A stretch of 64,000 nucleotides of DNA from an uncultured Collinsella sp. GTDB lineage: Bacteria; Actinomycetota; Coriobacteriia; Coriobacteriales; Coriobacteriaceae. Numbering within the stretch: the first letter of the stretch is position 1; every line of letters begins with the position of its first letter. This document shows, piece by piece, positions 40,927-49,983 of the stretch. The translations under genes were made by a program, and so were the position numbers. The stretch spans positions 96,858 through 160,857 of the forward strand of contig CABRNM010000002.1 of NCBI GenBank assembly GCA_902472315.1, read 5' to 3'. Below the pieces are notes generated by a model. That model was not told where the DNA came from, searched no databases, and worked only from the letters and a program-made list of their open reading frames with translations.

Positions 40927-42366
40927 CTAGTCCAGACGACGGGTCTGCGCCACGTGCTTATACCAGTAGGCGCTTGCCTTGGGCGTGCGCTTCTGGGTTT
41001 CAAAGTCAACGTAGAAGAAGCCGTAACGCTTGTTGTAACCATTGGTCCAGGAGAACTGATCCTGCAGGCTCCACAGGAAGTAGCCACCCACGTTGACGCC
41101 CACCTCCATGGCCTTGAGCAACCAGCGCAGGTGCTGCTCGATGTAGTCGATGCGCGGCTGGTCGTCCACAAAACCGTCCTTGTAGGGGTCCTTGTAGCCC
41201 ATGCCGTTTTCGGTAATGAAGATCTGCTTGTAGTTGGGGTAGCGCTGCTTGATGTAGACGAGCAGGTCGAACAGGCCCTCGGGATAGATGATCCAGTCCC
41301 AGTCGGTGGTGGGGATGCCGGGCTTGTTCACGTGCTCGCCAATACCCTTGACGCGCCAGCGGCCGGTGCCCTTCTCGCCCGTACCGTTGTGGTGCAGGTC
41401 GTTCTCGCCGTCGTAAGCCTTCAAAAAGCGGCACTGGTAGTTGTTAACGCCCAGGTAGTCGTTGTAGAGCGCGGCCTCGCGCATGATTTTCAGATCCTCG
41501 TCCGGGATCTCGATGGTGCCGCCCGAGATGGCCGCCAGGCGGTTGGCGCACTCGAGGGTGTCGGGCGCGTAGTCGCCGCGGAACGTCGCGTCGAGCAAGA
41601 ACTGGTTTTGCAGCACGTGCTCGTTGTTGGCGGCTTTGATGTCGGCGGGGTCGTTCTCGTTGAGCGGATACTTGAACTCCAGCGACTGGATGACGCCGAT
41701 TTTGCCCTTAAAACCGCCGTTGTGGAAGGCCAGTACGGCCTTGGCGTGGGCGAGCATCATGTTGTGCTCGCACTGGAAGGCCTCGGCCAGATGCGCCTTG
41801 ACGCCGCCGGGGAAGGTGCCCTCGATGTAGGTGTTGGAGGCGTCCGCCCAGATCTCGTTAAAGGTGAACCAATAGGTCACCTGGTCGGCGTACTCCTTAA
41901 AGCAGAAGGTGGCAAAGTCCACAAAGGCGTCGATGGTCTCGCGGTTGAGGAAGTCGCCCTTCTCAAAGAGGGGCAGCGGCGTGTCAAAGTGATGCAGCGT
42001 GACGAACGGCTCAACATGGTGCTTATGGCATTCGGCGAAGAGGTCGTGGTAGAACTGGACGCCCTCGGGGTTGATCTCGCCGGTGCCGTTGGGGAAGATG
42101 CGGCTCCAGGCGATGGAGAGGCGGATGCCGTTGATGCCAAACTCCTCGCACAGTTCCAGGTCGACGGGGTACTGGTTGTAGAAGTCCGAAGCGGGATCGG
42201 GGGAAAAGCGCCCCTGGGCCTCCAGGAAGTCGTCCCAGGCAACCTTGCCCTTACCGTGAGTGCGGGTCTCGCCCTCTACCTGGTAGGCAGCAGTGGCGCC
42301 GCCAAAGACAAAGTCCTCGGGAAACTGCGCAGGCGGGTTAGTGACGCTAGCAGGGTTAACGGACAT
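40927..42366 (-). CDS. lacG: 6-phospho-beta-galactosidase (GH1), module 3
   Basis: A 479-residue GH1 enzyme closely following the LacG pattern: FVFGGATAAYQVEGE, HVEPFVTLHHFDTP, acid/base Glu in WFTFNEIW, nucleophile in FITENGMGYK, and FSWTNGYNKRYGFFY for the 6-phosphate. It splits lactose-6-phosphate into glucose and galactose-6-phosphate, which LacAB then uses. The paired EIICB is the most LacE-like in the window, which supports this. A strong stem-loop (AGGGCCAGCCG/CGGCTGGCCCT, 42390-42423) lies between them and may set relative mRNA levels. Confidence 0.9.
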   Translation of the reverse strand: MSVNPASVTNPPAQFPEDFVFGGATAAYQVEGETRTHGKGKVAWDDFLEAQGRFSPDPASDFYNQYPVDLELCEEFGINGIRLSIAWSRIFPNGTGEINPEGVQFYHDLFAECHKHHVEPFVTLHHFDTPLPLFEKGDFLNRETIDAFVDFATFCFKEYADQVTYWFTFNEIWADASNTYIEGTFPGGVKAHLAEAFQCEHNMMLAHAKAVLAFHNGGFKGKIGVIQSLEFKYPLNENDPADIKAANNEHVLQNQFLLDATFRGDYAPDTLECANRLAAISGGTIEIPDEDLKIMREAALYNDYLGVNNYQCRFLKAYDGENDLHHNGTGEKGTGRWRVKGIGEHVNKPGIPTTDWDWIIYPEGLFDLLVYIKQRYPNYKQIFITENGMGYKDPYKDGFVDDQPRIDYIEQHLRWLLKAMEVGVNVGGYFLWSLQDQFSWTNGYNKRYGFFYVDFETQKRTPKASAYWYKHVAQTRRLD

Positions 42367-42432
42367 GATGATCCAATCGTCTAAATCGAAGGGCCAGCCG
42401 GTCTTGGATGGTCGGCTGGCCCTGAGCGTTAC

Positions 42433-44205
42433 TTACTTCGAGAGTTGCTCGCTTACGAAGGCGAGAGACTTGTCGCCGTTCTGGGAGAGCTCGATGTACT
42501 GCTTGCCACGGCAGGCGACGCACTTGTTGCCCACGCGCTCGCAGTCCTTCTGAAGGTCGGCCAGGTAGCTTGCGGCCTGCGGGGCCAGGACGACCAGGTC
42601 AAAGTCGGGGAGCATGTCAACGTGGTTGCCATAGGCCTCGGCAGCGGTCTCGAGGTTAATACCGCGCTCCCTGGCAGCCTTGGCCAGCGCGTTGGCGAGC
42701 AGGCCCGAGGTACCGCCGCCCTGGCAGAGCACGAGCACGCGCTTGCCGTTGAGGTCGCTGGTGGACGTAGCCTCGGTGGCGGGGGTAGAGGCGGGAGCGG
42801 CATCGGTCTTTACAGCCTCGGCAGCAGCGCCGGCGGCAACGCTCTTGGCGTCAGCCTTGCCCTGGAAGGCGTCGTTGAGCTTGGCGGCCTTCTCGGCGTT
42901 CTTGGCGGCGAGCTCCTCCTGGGAGATCTCGGCCTCCTCGGTGCACTTCTGGGCGTCATAGGCACGGAAGAACGGGTAGTACAGGGCAAAGTCGACGACC
43001 AGGATAAGGGCGAGCATCACAAAAGCGAGCGGCTGGAAGCCCAGGCCCATGATGGTGCCGATGGGGCCGGGGACGGTCCAGGGCAGGGTATACATAAAGC
43101 CGTTCATGCCCAAGAAGTCGATAAAGATCTTGAGGATCCAGATGTTGGCGATCGGGGCAAAGACAAACGGGACAAAGAAGACGGGGTTGAGCACGATGGG
43201 CGCGGCGAACAGCAGCGGCTCGTTAACGGCAAAGCACACGGGAACGATGGCGGCCTTACCGACGGCGCGCATCTCCTGGGACTTGGCCAGGAAGCAGAAC
43301 ATAAAGACCAGGACAAGCGTGGCGCCGGTGCCGCCCATGCAGACGACGAAGTACTGGGCACCCTGGGTCAGGACAGCGGAAGCGTGCTGGCCGGCCTGGA
43401 ACGCAGCCAGGTTGTCGGTCATGTTGGCAACGAGGGCGGCGGCGATGGCGGGCTCGACGATCGAGGGGCCGTGGACGCCCACGAACCAGAAGAGGCTCAT
43501 GGCGCCGTAGATCACAGCAAGGCCGATGTAGCCGTCGGCAGCGGTGAACAGGGGCTGGAACACCTGGATGACGCCCTGGGCAAAGCAGAAGCCAAAGGCA
43601 GCGCGGAAGACGATGTCAAAGACCCAAAAGACGGTGATGCAGACGGAGAAGGGGATGATGTCCTTAAAGGTCTGCGAGATGTTAGGCGGAACCTGCTCGG
43701 GCATCTTGACGGTGATGTTACGCTTGATAAAGAACTTGTAGATGATGCCGGTCACAAACGCAGCGATGAAGGCAGTCAGCAGGCCCTTGGAACCAAGGTA
43801 GGTGGTGTTGAAGCCGCTGGCGGCGTCCGTGGCGATCGTGTCGCTCGAAAGGAGCAGGAAGCCGATGATGGCCGCGCACATGCACGAGATAAAGTTGATC
43901 TGGTTATTCTTGGGCAGATCGCGGTTCTGGGCGTCGGCGAAGTGCTTGGCCGTGGTGGCGGCGCAGGCGATGGCCAGGATGCCCATGGAGTAGTTGTAGC
44001 ACTTCCACAGGGCGTTGTTGATGTCATCGGGCCAGTAGAAACCCCAGATGTTGGGGACCGAGGCTACCAGGCAAAAGATGGACGAGAAGATGATGATGGG
44101 GATGACGGAGATAAAGCCGTCGCGGATCGCCTTGAGGTACTTGTTGCGGGCGATCGCGTTGAAAAAGGGCTGGCCCTTTTCGATGATGGCGATGAGTTGC
44201 TCCAT
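42433..44205 (-). CDS. lacE: PTS lactose-specific EIICB, module 3
   Basis: A 590-residue EIICB. MEQLIAIIEKGQPFF, NQINFIS and RNITVKMPEQVPPNISQ resemble staphylococcal and streptococcal LacE more than the other EIICBs here. The phospho-Cys is near residue 494 in VLVLCQGGGTSG. The linker is Ala-rich. It imports lactose as lactose-6-phosphate using an EIIA such as LacF (45782). AGGAG precedes the start; LacI operators lie just upstream. Confidence 0.9.
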   Translation of the reverse strand: MEQLIAIIEKGQPFFNAIARNKYLKAIRDGFISVIPIIIFSSIFCLVASVPNIWGFYWPDDINNALWKCYNYSMGILAIACAATTAKHFADAQNRDLPKNNQINFISCMCAAIIGFLLLSSDTIATDAASGFNTTYLGSKGLLTAFIAAFVTGIIYKFFIKRNITVKMPEQVPPNISQTFKDIIPFSVCITVFWVFDIVFRAAFGFCFAQGVIQVFQPLFTAADGYIGLAVIYGAMSLFWFVGVHGPSIVEPAIAAALVANMTDNLAAFQAGQHASAVLTQGAQYFVVCMGGTGATLVLVFMFCFLAKSQEMRAVGKAAIVPVCFAVNEPLLFAAPIVLNPVFFVPFVFAPIANIWILKIFIDFLGMNGFMYTLPWTVPGPIGTIMGLGFQPLAFVMLALILVVDFALYYPFFRAYDAQKCTEEAEISQEELAAKNAEKAAKLNDAFQGKADAKSVAAGAAAEAVKTDAAPASTPATEATSTSDLNGKRVLVLCQGGGTSGLLANALAKAARERGINLETAAEAYGNHVDMLPDFDLVVLAPQAASYLADLQKDCERVGNKCVACRGKQYIELSQNGDKSLAFVSEQLSK

Positions 44206-44265
44206 GCAAAGCTCCTAAGAGTCGGTGGGTTAGCAACGATGGTAGCTTTTGACATTCGGTTGCCA

Positions 44266-44450
44266 AAATGTTGACGTTGCCATTTTGTGACACAAAATAA
44301 GAAGCGAACCGATGGTTCCTGTGCCTGCGAACCGTCGATTCCTTACGCGTAAACGTCTGAGCCGCCCGGTGGCTCCGTGTTTGCACAATGGCAACGTTAA
44401 CATTTGGGCGACAAAAGCCGTTCGGGGAAGCAAAAATGTCGGTGAACGGT
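44266..44450. promoter_or_regulatory. LacI operators and a CGGT motif between module 3 and its LacI
   Basis: AAATGTTGACGTTGCCATTT (44266-44285) and, inverted, AATGGCAACGTTAACATTT (44387-44405) are two copies of one operator 120 bp apart. CGGTGAACGGT (44440-44450) follows. The region 44206-44562 holds no gene. Confidence 0.7.
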
Positions 44451-44562
44451 AGGTTTTGGGTGGTGAGCGTATGGTGGGGGAGGCGTTGGATATACTTGAA
44501 GACGTTTCATTTGACTGCGCAGGATGCCACTAATGGCATCGTTGACATAGAAAGATCGACCT

Positions 44563-45567
44563 ATGGCCGCTGTTAAAAAATCGGTTTCCGTTAAGGACGT
44601 GGCGCGTCTCGCGGGCGTCTCGGAGCAGACAGTCTCGCGTACGGTGCACGATTCGCCCAGCGTGCGCCCCGAGACCAAGGAGCGCGTGCGTGCCGCCATG
44701 CGCGAGCTGGGGTATCGCCCCAATTTTGCCGGTCGATCGCTGCGCCGCGGCAAGTTTAAGACCGTCGGCGTCGCCATGTTCAACATTACCGGTACCGGCA
44801 ACCTCGACCGTATGGAGGGCTTTGCTGCCGCCGCCGATAAGCACGGCTACGCCATTACCCTCACGAAAGTAGATGGGCATCCGTATACCCTCGAGAGCGC
44901 ATCGTCGCGTATGAGCGCGCTGCCGGTAGACGGCATGGTTGTGATCATGAACCGCATGCCGGCGGACTTTGGCACCTTCGAGCCGCTGCCTGGCATGCAG
45001 ACAGTGCTCGTTACGATGTTGGAGCACCCGCTGTGCTCGACGGTCGATAACGACCAGTTCGATTGCTCGCGTCAGGTTGTCGAGTACTTGCTGGGGCAGG
45101 GGCACAAGACCGTGCACTTTATCTCGTGTCCCGAGCGCTCGCTTTCGGGCATGCAGCGCGAGGAAGGCTGGCGCGAGACATTGCGCGCACATGGTATTGA
45201 GCTGCCGCGACTCATCCGTGGCGATTGGACGGCGCAGAGCGGATATGCCGCAGGCCAGGCTCTGGCGGACGATCCGACCTGTACTGCCATCTATGCCTCC
45301 AACGACGCCATGGCCTACGGCTGCATTCGCGGGCTCGAGTCGCGCGGAAGGCGTGTGCCCGAGGACGTGAGCGTGGTGGGTGTTGATGACAGCCTGGGCG
45401 ATATCGTGCCCGACCGTCGCCTGACCACCGTGCGCTTTGACAACAGGCGTGTCGGCATGTGGGCAGTCGATAAGATCGCCGGTGCCGAGGGGGGTGCGTC
45501 TGGCGTGGAGCACATGCTGATCCCCGGCGTGCTCGTAGAGGGCGATACGGTGCGCGATTTGCGCTAG
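44563..45567 (+). CDS. LacI-family regulator of module 3
   Basis: A 334-residue LacI protein: VSVKDVARLAGVSEQTVSRTVHDSPSVRPETKERV, then a sensor domain ending VSVVGVDDSLGDIVPDRRLTTVRF. Probably represses lacE-lacG through the ATGGCAACGTTAACAT sites. The lacF gene follows in the same direction after 214 nt but has its own leader. Confidence 0.9.
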   Translation: MAAVKKSVSVKDVARLAGVSEQTVSRTVHDSPSVRPETKERVRAAMRELGYRPNFAGRSLRRGKFKTVGVAMFNITGTGNLDRMEGFAAAADKHGYAITLTKVDGHPYTLESASSRMSALPVDGMVVIMNRMPADFGTFEPLPGMQTVLVTMLEHPLCSTVDNDQFDCSRQVVEYLLGQGHKTVHFISCPERSLSGMQREEGWRETLRAHGIELPRLIRGDWTAQSGYAAGQALADDPTCTAIYASNDAMAYGCIRGLESRGRRVPEDVSVVGVDDSLGDIVPDRRLTTVRFDNRRVGMWAVDKIAGAEGGASGVEHMLIPGVLVEGDTVRDLR

Positions 45568-45627
45568 GGCGCGGTCCTGTTTGGGTTTCCGTTAATCATG
45601 TTTGATATTGTTCGAAATGGTTTGGAA

Positions 45628-45659
45628 ACCGTTCACGGGCGAAAAGTGACCGTTCATAG
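45628..45659. promoter_or_regulatory. Two CGGT-type motifs upstream of lacF
   Basis: ACCGTTCACGG (45628-45638) and ACCGTTCATAG (45649-45659) are minus-strand copies of the shared sugar motif, 21 bp apart. AT-rich GTTCTTTTTTGTTTGAATG follows at about 45680-45698. Confidence 0.5.
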
Positions 45660-45781
45660 CTTGAAAATACGTTTTGCGCTGTTCTTTTTTGTTTGAATGT
45701 TAATGTTTCTGCCATACAGAACGCAGCGCGTATGCCCGGACGCGATGCTCTCCATTGGTTCATATGTGAAAGGAACGCAAC

Positions 45782-46120
45782 ATGGCAACCAAAGAAGAAA
45801 TCTCGATGGTTGGATTCGAGATTGTCGCATACGCAGGTGACGCCCAGACCGATCTGCTTGCAGCGCTCGATGCTGCTCGCGAGGGTGATTTTGAGAAGGC
45901 CGAGCAGCTGCACAAGGATGCCAGCGATGCGCTCATCGGTGCCCACGACACGCAGACCAAGCTGCTTTCGCAGGAGGCCGGCGGTGGCGAGATGGAGATG
46001 ACCTTCATCATGGCTCACGCTCAGGACACTCTCATGACCACTATGATCCTGGAGAAGCAGACCCGCTTTACCATCGATGCCTACAAGCGCATCGCCGAGC
46101 TCGAGGCCAAGCTCGCCTAA
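45782..46120 (+). CDS. lacF: PTS lactose/cellobiose-family EIIA
   Basis: A 112-residue helical phosphocarrier. SMVGFEIVAYAGDAQTDLLAAL is the family start and His78 in FIMAHAQDTLMTT is the phosphorylation site. It is the only EIIA of this family in the window, against four EIICB genes (27289, 32508, 35906, 42433), so it may serve several of them. GAAAGGA precedes the ATG. Confidence 0.93.
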   Translation: MATKEEISMVGFEIVAYAGDAQTDLLAALDAAREGDFEKAEQLHKDASDALIGAHDTQTKLLSQEAGGGEMEMTFIMAHAQDTLMTTMILEKQTRFTIDAYKRIAELEAKLA

Positions 46121-46149
46121 CGAGCCCGCACAACCAAGTCCCCTTCCAA

Positions 46150-46189
46150 AAGCTCTGCCGCAAACTCGCGACAGGGCTTTTTCTTTTTA
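46150..46189 (+). terminator. Terminator after lacF
   Basis: AGCTCTG / CAGGGCT stem with one G:T pair and a ~14-nt loop, followed by TTTTTCTTTTT. Confidence 0.75.
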
Positions 46190-46248
46190 CCCGGCACTTG
46201 GGGACGTTCCTTATCTGCCGGCAGTTAGGGACACTCCTGCCATGCATT

Positions 46249-46470
46249 TGATCCTTTGAGGATGGAAGAAAACGGGTTATTAGGTTTGCTGCGGTGCCGA
46301 CTCGGCCTGTCGGTTACAAAACTATGCCGGTTTACTACGATGAATCGCATTCTTTCAACTATGGATAGAACGGCGTTATCAAAGCCACAGGTAGAAAGCT
46401 TGTCATTTTCTGCTAATAGCAAATGTGGTCGGTCCTATCGGTTTTACCGTAGTAAACCGGCATAGTTTTG
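46249..46470. repeat. Diverged second copy of the two-part repeat
   Basis: TGATCCTTTGAGGATGGAAG... (46249-46281) is a diverged form of the 34-nt block at 22596. About 36 bp later a perfect 23-bp inverted repeat CAAAACTATGCCGGTTTACT... (46317-46339 / 46448-46470) matches the inverted repeat at 22666-22817 in position and sequence. Just upstream, 46196-46240 has GGGGACGTTCCTT and AGGGACACTCCT fragments of another repeat family. Confidence 0.72.
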
Positions 46471-46586
46471 AAAGGGCACTGTTCGACTAGCAGCGTTATG
46501 GAGCTTCTGCATGCCCTCCCGTTCGGTTTTTCGCTGGGTGGGTATACTTCCATCCGCAATACAGGCCGGAATAAGGAGGTATCCAA

Positions 46587-47600
46587 ATGCCGGGCAACGG
46601 ATTGATTCAAAAGGGAGACGCGCACGAGATGACTCATGGGCGTCCTGTCCAGATAACCGAGCACACGACGGTAACCGAGCTGCAGCCCAGCCTGTCCGAT
46701 GTCGTGTGCGCAAACAAAAAACTGCAGATTGGCTTTATCGTTGCGCTTGTGGTACTGGCGCTGTTGTCGGGCTTTGTAGCTCGCCCGCATTTCGCCGATA
46801 CCAAGACCTGGGACTCCACCATCGAGGTCATCGATCAAAAGAAAGGTAACGTACTGGCGCTCACGACCTCGTGCGTGGCGCTGTCTGCGGGCATCACTGC
46901 GCTGCCGGGCGATACGGGAACGCCGGTTGCCGAGCAGCTCGCACAGCTTTCGGGTAACTTGGGCATCGTGCTTGCCGTGCTATACCTCGAGAAATATTTG
47001 CTTACGATTTTGTGGTCGGTTGGTCTGGGCATCCTGATCCCGTTCTCGTTCGTACTCTTCGCGGTGTCGCTTGGCATTCACGGACGCTGGAGCACCAGCG
47101 CCGTCCTTCGTCGCGTGGCGACGCGCGTGCTGGTGGTCGCCATGATCGGCATGGCGTTGGTGCCTGCAAGTGTATGGGTGTCGCAAAAGGTCGACGAAAC
47201 GTATCGAGTGAGCATCGAAGCGGCTGAGCAAAAGGCGACTGACGCTGCGAGTGCGGAAGATAGTGATAACTCCAAGGCAAGCAAGAAAAAGGCCGAGTCC
47301 ACAGAGTCCAAGAACGTGCTTGAGCAGCTTGCCGACGGCGCCTCGGGTCTTGTCACGTCGGTGACCAGCGGCGCCAAGCAGATGACCGATGAGATTGTGC
47401 AGCAGGTGACCGATCTCATCGAAGGCGTCATCGTGATGATCGTGACCTCGTGCGTGATTCCATTGCTGGTGCTCGCGGCGTTTCTGTGGCTGGGGCATGT
47501 GCTGCTGGGGATTGATATTTCCGGCCCGGCGAACTATTTGACGGGCCGCTTTCTGAGTGCTCCGTCCAAGCACACCAAAAAGGGTAGGCAGGTCGAGTAG
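46587..47600 (+). CDS. Multi-pass membrane protein of unknown function
   Basis: A 337-residue protein, not recognised. Hydrophobic segments at about residues 47-67, 88-106, 128-165 (possibly two helices), 180-198 and 275-303. Residues ~205-270 form a charged stretch (Ala/Glu/Lys/Ser-rich, likely coiled coil) between the last two membrane parts. AAGGAGG lies upstream of the ATG. It is flanked by repeats and its own terminator, with no operon partner. The gene is well supported; no function is proposed. Confidence 0.7.
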   Translation: MPGNGLIQKGDAHEMTHGRPVQITEHTTVTELQPSLSDVVCANKKLQIGFIVALVVLALLSGFVARPHFADTKTWDSTIEVIDQKKGNVLALTTSCVALSAGITALPGDTGTPVAEQLAQLSGNLGIVLAVLYLEKYLLTILWSVGLGILIPFSFVLFAVSLGIHGRWSTSAVLRRVATRVLVVAMIGMALVPASVWVSQKVDETYRVSIEAAEQKATDAASAEDSDNSKASKKKAESTESKNVLEQLADGASGLVTSVTSGAKQMTDEIVQQVTDLIEGVIVMIVTSCVIPLLVLAAFLWLGHVLLGIDISGPANYLTGRFLSAPSKHTKKGRQVE

Positions 47601-47632
47601 CTAAAACAGCTGTATTTGCTGGGGCATACCGC

Positions 47633-47673
47633 AAAGGGACGGCCGAGACTCGTTCTCGGCCGTCCCTTTTGTT
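47633..47673 (+). terminator. Terminator after the membrane protein gene
   Basis: AAAGGGACGGCCGAGA / TCTCGGCCGTCCCTTT perfect stem followed by TGTTTGTT. Confidence 0.9.
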
Positions 47674-47727
47674 TGTTGAAGACGTGCCAGGACGAAGCTT
47701 TCACGATCCCAAACGGTCAACAATCAT

Positions 47728-47761
47728 CCGTGAACGGTCTTTGTTCAAAAAAGAACAAAGA
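47728..47761 (+). promoter_or_regulatory. Control sites upstream of lacAB
   Basis: CCGTGAACGGT (47728-47738) is a copy of the shared sugar motif. It directly precedes TCTTTGTTC-N6-GAACAAAGA (47738-47761), an AT-rich palindrome of the kind DeoR proteins bind. Either DeoR gene in the window could act here. Confidence 0.55.
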
Positions 47762-47909
47762 CAAACAAATAGTTGTTGCAGTCGATGTTCGAATGTGTTC
47801 AAATAAACATGAACAGTGAAGAACCGCACATTCAGATGCCCGGACCTGATCGCGATTCAACACTTCCAAACAGAAACTACGCGCCAGCGTATCTCTCAAG
47901 GAGGATGTC

Positions 47910-48338
47910 ATGAGGGTTGTAATCGCTTCCGATGCCGACGGTATGTCGATGAAGGAGTCCATCAAGGAGATGCTCATCGCCGACGGTCACGAGGTCGTCG
48001 ACTATTCCGAGACCCCTGCCGCGGACTTTGTCGATTCCGCCACCGCCGTTGCCAAGGACCTGCTGGAGCACAAGGATTCCCAGGGCTTTGCATTCGATAA
48101 GTACGGCGTCGGCTCCTATATGGCCGCCGTCAAGATCAAGGGAATGGTCGTCGCTAACATTTCCGACGAGCGCTCCGCCTACATGACCCGCGAGCATAAC
48201 GGCTCGCGCATGGTCACCATGGGCCCGGGCGTTGTGGGCACCGAGGTCGCCAAGAAGATCGCCCGCGAGTTCCTGCGCGCCCAGTACGCCGGCGGCCGTC
48301 ACCAGATCCGTGTCGACATGCTCAACAAGATGGCCTAA
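47910..48338 (+). CDS. lacA: Galactose-6-phosphate isomerase subunit A
   Basis: A 142-residue RpiB/LacAB-family protein. IKGMVVANISDERSAYMTREHNGSRMVTMG and the end GGRHQIRVDMLNKM match LacA closely. With LacB it converts galactose-6-phosphate to tagatose-6-phosphate. It lacks the catalytic Cys motif carried by LacB, as is normal. AAGGAGG precedes the ATG. lacB follows after 63 nt. Confidence 0.95.
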   Translation: MRVVIASDADGMSMKESIKEMLIADGHEVVDYSETPAADFVDSATAVAKDLLEHKDSQGFAFDKYGVGSYMAAVKIKGMVVANISDERSAYMTREHNGSRMVTMGPGVVGTEVAKKIAREFLRAQYAGGRHQIRVDMLNKMA

Positions 48339-48401
48339 CGAGAGCCACCGAGAACTCGAACTTCTACCTCAACTTGTGAATTCAGACGAAAGGACGTTCT
48401 G

Positions 48402-48926
48402 ATGAAGAAGACCATCGCAATCGGTTGCGACCATATCGTTACGGACGAGAAGATCTATCTGGCCGACCGCCTGGAGCAGGCTGGCTACAAGGTGCTCGAC
48501 TGCGGCACCTACAGCCACACCCGTACGCACTATCCCATCTACGGTAAGGCCGTGGGCGAGGCTGTTGCCAGCGGCAAGGCTGACTTTGGCGTGGCCCTGT
48601 GCGGCACCGGCATCGGCATCACTAACGCCGTCAACAAGGTTCCCGGCGCCCGCTGCGCCCTGGTTCGCGACATGACCTCTGCCCTGTATGCCCGTCGCGA
48701 GCTCAACGCCAACATCGTGGGCTTTGGCGGCAAGATCACCGGCGAGTTCCTGATGGCCGACATTATGCTTGCCTTCCTGGAGGAGCCCTACGAGAAGACC
48801 CCCGAGCACGATGCCCTGATCGCCAAGATCGATGCCTGCAACAAGGCCGACGCCGAGGCTCAGGCTGACCCGCACTTCTTTGACGAGTTCCTGGAGAAGT
48901 GGGACCGCGGCGAATACCATGATTAG
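48402..48926 (+). CDS. lacB: Galactose-6-phosphate isomerase subunit B
   Basis: A 174-residue subunit with IAIGCDHIVTDEK and the active-site CGTGIGITNAVNK loop. VRDMTSALYARRELNANIVGFGG and PHFFDEFLEKWDRGEYHD at the C-terminus are typical LacB. GAAAGGA precedes the ATG. The epimerase-like gene follows after 119 nt and lacC after that, giving the order lacA-lacB-lacX-like-lacC. Confidence 0.95.
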   Translation: MKKTIAIGCDHIVTDEKIYLADRLEQAGYKVLDCGTYSHTRTHYPIYGKAVGEAVASGKADFGVALCGTGIGITNAVNKVPGARCALVRDMTSALYARRELNANIVGFGGKITGEFLMADIMLAFLEEPYEKTPEHDALIAKIDACNKADAEAQADPHFFDEFLEKWDRGEYHD

Positions 48927-49045
48927 CGGGTATCCGGCGTAATTTACTAGTCCGTTGACGGCTCGCGTTTCTGTGAGGGAGCGCGGGCCGGTTTTCTATC
49001 GGCCCTATTGACTTGGCGGGCTGTCGTAAGAAAGGGAAGGCTCCT

Positions 49046-49927
49046 ATGGAGTTTGTTCTTGATAACGGTTCTATCCGCGTAGCACTGAGCACGGCGGGCG
49101 GGTCGTTCGCTTCTATTGCGGCCAACGGCCGTGAGTACCTGTGGCAGGGTGATTCTTCGGTCTGGTCGGGCCAGGCACCCATTTGCTTCCCGATCTGCGG
49201 CGGCCTTCGTGACGGTCGCGCGATGACTATGGGTGGTCGCGAGGTCAAGCTCGCCCGCCATGGTTTTGCCCGCAAGCAGGAGTGGAAGCTCGAGAAGCAG
49301 AGTGACAACATGGTTGCGCTGAGCCTAAGCTCTGCCGACCATGCCGAGTTGCTCGAGCAGTACCCGTATCCGTTTAAGATCGTTGCTCGTTACACGATCG
49401 ATTCGGAAAAGGTGGCCGTGTCGTACGAGGTGACCAATGAGGGCATCGAGGATATGCCATTCTTTGTGGGTGGTCACCCCGGCTTTAAGTGCCCGCTCGA
49501 CGAGGGCGAGTCCTACGACGACTATGAACTTCGTTTCGATCAGCGTGAGGCGACCGAGCTTTGCACCGCTGTTCCCTCCACAGGCCTGATCGATGTCGAG
49601 CACCGTAGCAAGAACCCGATGGTCGGCCACGATCTGCCGCTTACCCATGAGCTCTTCGACTTCGCCGAGACCATCTTTGATGTGCTCGAGAGCCACGTGG
49701 TTACGCTGACCAAGAAAACCGAGGACAAGGGCGTGCGCCTGACGTTCCCCGATATGCCGTACCTGATTGTGTGGAGCAAGCCCGAGGGCGACTTTGTGGC
49801 TGTTGAACCGTGGGGTGGTCTGTCCACCTGCTCCGACGAGGACGATATTCTGGAGCACAAGCGTGGCTGCCTGGTTGCCAAGCCGGGGGAGACCGTCACC
49901 CGCGGCTTTGAGATCGAGATCCTTTAA
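49046..49927 (+). CDS. Aldose 1-epimerase family protein, copy 2 (LacX-like)
   Basis: A 293-residue paralogue of 19127-20008, same length and very similar throughout (GREYLWQGDSSVWSGQAPIC, LARHGFARKQEWKLEKQSD, GGLSTCSDEDDILEHKRGCL). It is probably the lac-route copy. GGGAAGG precedes ATG 49046. lacC follows after 56 nt, the same layout as copy 1. Confidence 0.85.
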   Translation: MEFVLDNGSIRVALSTAGGSFASIAANGREYLWQGDSSVWSGQAPICFPICGGLRDGRAMTMGGREVKLARHGFARKQEWKLEKQSDNMVALSLSSADHAELLEQYPYPFKIVARYTIDSEKVAVSYEVTNEGIEDMPFFVGGHPGFKCPLDEGESYDDYELRFDQREATELCTAVPSTGLIDVEHRSKNPMVGHDLPLTHELFDFAETIFDVLESHVVTLTKKTEDKGVRLTFPDMPYLIVWSKPEGDFVAVEPWGGLSTCSDEDDILEHKRGCLVAKPGETVTRGFEIEIL

Positions 49928-49983
49928 CGAGCTATCGTATGTTTGGGGCCGCGTGTGTCGTGCCCCGGAAACAGGAGTTCAAT

